Assembly (NCBI GenBank): GCA_963662175.1
Contig: OY759217.1
Span: 45,918,108 to 45,982,107 of the forward strand
Direction: 5' to 3'
Length of the DNA: 64,000 bases
From: Aradus depressus
Lineage: Eukaryota > Arthropoda > Insecta > Hemiptera > Aradidae
The position numbers and the translations under genes were made by a program. Below the pieces are notes generated by a model. That model saw only the letters and a program-made list of their open reading frames with translations. It made no database searches and was not told the DNA's origin. Below, piece by piece: positions 62,761-64,000 of this stretch (positions are counted from its first letter, which is position 1; every line of letters starts with the position of its first letter).

Positions 62761-62904
62761 CTGGGGGTTGCGGTGCGGCCCCCCCCCCCCCCCCCCCCCC
62801 CCCGGGGGTCGGGGGTCCCGGCGGCCCTTCCCCGCATCTCGTCCCCAGATACAAAAGGGACCTGGCTAATGTGCTTCGCACAAGACAAAAAAAAAAAAAA
62901 AAAA
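62761..62904 (+). mobile_element. Short poly(A) retroposon with 12-bp TSD and a long C run
   Basis: AAGTGGTATCTA at 62749-62760 and 62905-62916. The insert has a 24-nt C homopolymer (62779-62802), GC-rich DNA, TGTGCTTCGCACAAGAC and then about 20 A. It is likely the far 3' end of a LINE or another RNA. The proline- and lysine-run ORFs over it are artefacts. Confidence 0.8.
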
Positions 62905-62916
62905 AAGTGGTATCTA

Positions 62917-64000
62917 AAGATAACAAAACACCAAATCTGAGAAAAGTATCACCAGAACAATTTACTGGAACACAAGCTTACTTAACCTTTTAAGATTTTT
63001 CAGAAGTTATAAAGAAAAGTTAGTAAGAATGAAAAATATATTTTGGTTTGAACTAACTAAGATAGCCGAAGAAGATATATAAAGTATAGGTGGTCTTTGT
63101 GACACCGATATTGCTGTATTAATGAGTTCTCAATAAATATAAGGAATCGGTGCAATAAGAATCACCTGTATTCAAACTTTTATATTACTCCTATGTTACT
63201 TTTGGTAATGGATATATGGCAATAATATCAAAATAATAAACTATTATTTTCTAGGTTCTGCCTGTGTTTTCTCTCAAATGCTGTTTTTCTCGATTTGGGA
63301 CTGATGAATTTCGGGGCATTTGGGGGAGAAAATGAAACTCGTAAAATAAAAACGTTAGCCCTCCCCCGTGAAAAGCGATATTTACCACTTTCTTCATTTT
63401 CAAAAGAGAAATAAAATACGGAATAAGGCTTATATAAAATTACATGATTTTGATTTACAGTATTCTTTGTTTTTTATTGGAAATGTTCTTTTTCGAAATA
63501 TTATTACTATTTCCAATCCGACAACACTGACGTCAGCTGAGAGACTTCCAGTAGTGGATAGTTCACAGTTTTGCGAGGACAGTTTTGTGGTTTTATTGTG
63601 TGTACTTGTCAAATTGGGAAGATTTCTTCAGGGTCTAATTTTCCCGATTGTATGATTACATAGTTCAGTTATTTGGAAGTAATGAATTGGTACCGTATAA
63701 TGTTATCATAACAGTGACCTTTGACAAGTAAACAACTTTGGAAGTAAACAGTGCACGTAAGCTATTTATTTCAAATCATTTGAAAGTCGTCTAGTTTTAT
63801 TAATAAGTATTCAATCAAATTTTAAACGTTATAAATATGCTAGAAATTTCATATCAGTATAATTGTGTCCTTACTGATAAAAGTGACAAAGTTCAAACAT
63901 TTGCAAAATATATGTTTGATTATAAATCACTACACTCTCAAAAAGTGTTATAAGCAAATTTAATTTATTGCGGATTTCTATTTTATAAGTAATTGTTTTT
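62917..64000. other. No recognised gene
   Basis: 63380-63720 has a 95-codon plus-strand frame (63368-63655) and moderately balanced composition. I see no domain, splice pair or promoter that I could defend. Confidence 0.3.

Noticed and set aside
62734..62993. Proline/lysine-rich ORFs on both strands
   Set aside because: They arise from the C and A homopolymers of a short retroposon.
63368..63655. 95-codon ORF near the right edge as a host gene
   Set aside because: Short frame with AT-driven residues and no recognisable motif or splice partner.

Overview
The window looks like intergenic DNA from an animal, most likely an insect and possibly a hemipteran. The reasons are the AT-rich background, non-LTR retrotransposons of R1 and Jockey type, Penelope-like elements (PLEs), Tc1/mariner and hAT transposons, tRNA-derived SINEs, and a SINE tail made of CCTAA units, which is the complement of the arthropod telomere repeat TTAGG. 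The taxon is inference. There is no operon, bacterial gene, rRNA gene, CRISPR array or complete host gene. Almost everything recognisable is a mobile element, usually broken and often nested, and many boundaries are fixed here by target-site duplications (TSDs) or terminal inverted repeats (TIRs) read directly.

Layout: 1-2.1 kb, the 3' half of an R1-like LINE with poly(A), lying against a hAT relic. 2.2-4.5 kb, two Penelope-like copies head to head as a giant palindrome with a 12-bp TSD inside that hAT. 4.6-9.1 kb, SINE copies and unrecognised AT-rich DNA. 9.6-15.2 kb, large unclassified repeats in two inverted copies, a second PLE 3' end and LINE scraps. 15.4-17.3 kb, SINEs, one split by an R1-like LINE tail with a 17-bp TSD. 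17.9-19.9 kb, a small basic ORF, a Jockey RT relic and a 178-bp-arm foldback. 20.37-22.38 kb, 25 copies of an 80-bp satellite. 22.4-31 kb, repeats, MITEs, PLE tails and SINEs. 31.8-32.7 kb, a 0.7-kb MITE inside a SINE. 33.07-35.28 kb, a dead Tc1-like transposon carrying a composite double SINE and a short poly(A) retroposon. 36-41.6 kb, PLE tails, LINE C-termini, a hAT end and SINEs. 42.6-47.7 kb, four DNA transposons (one possibly IS3EU-like, a hAT MITE full of ATCGATA, two hAT deletion derivatives) and another PLE tail. 49-51.2 kb, LINE tail, the second composite SINE and more SINEs. 52.15-52.58 kb, a loopless PLE-tail palindrome. 53.7-55.8 kb, a transposon with about 620-bp TIRs inserted in a TA microsatellite. 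56-64 kb, repeats, a candidate terminal exon, a phase-consistent three-exon ORF beside Mutator-like transposase remnants, a local tandem duplication and a short retroposon.

The most interesting signals are: (1) hammerhead-ribozyme-like motifs at the ends of several distinct Penelope-type families, one group carrying a paired change at the two core positions that base-pair (3 and 8); (2) a composite unit of two divergent SINEs around a common spacer, present twice with the same truncated junction; (3) the 80-bp satellite, each monomer of which holds a perfect 5' splice-donor consensus and two short inverted repeats; (4) the spliced ORF at 60.4-61.2 kb. No database search was possible, so family assignments rest on motifs read by eye.
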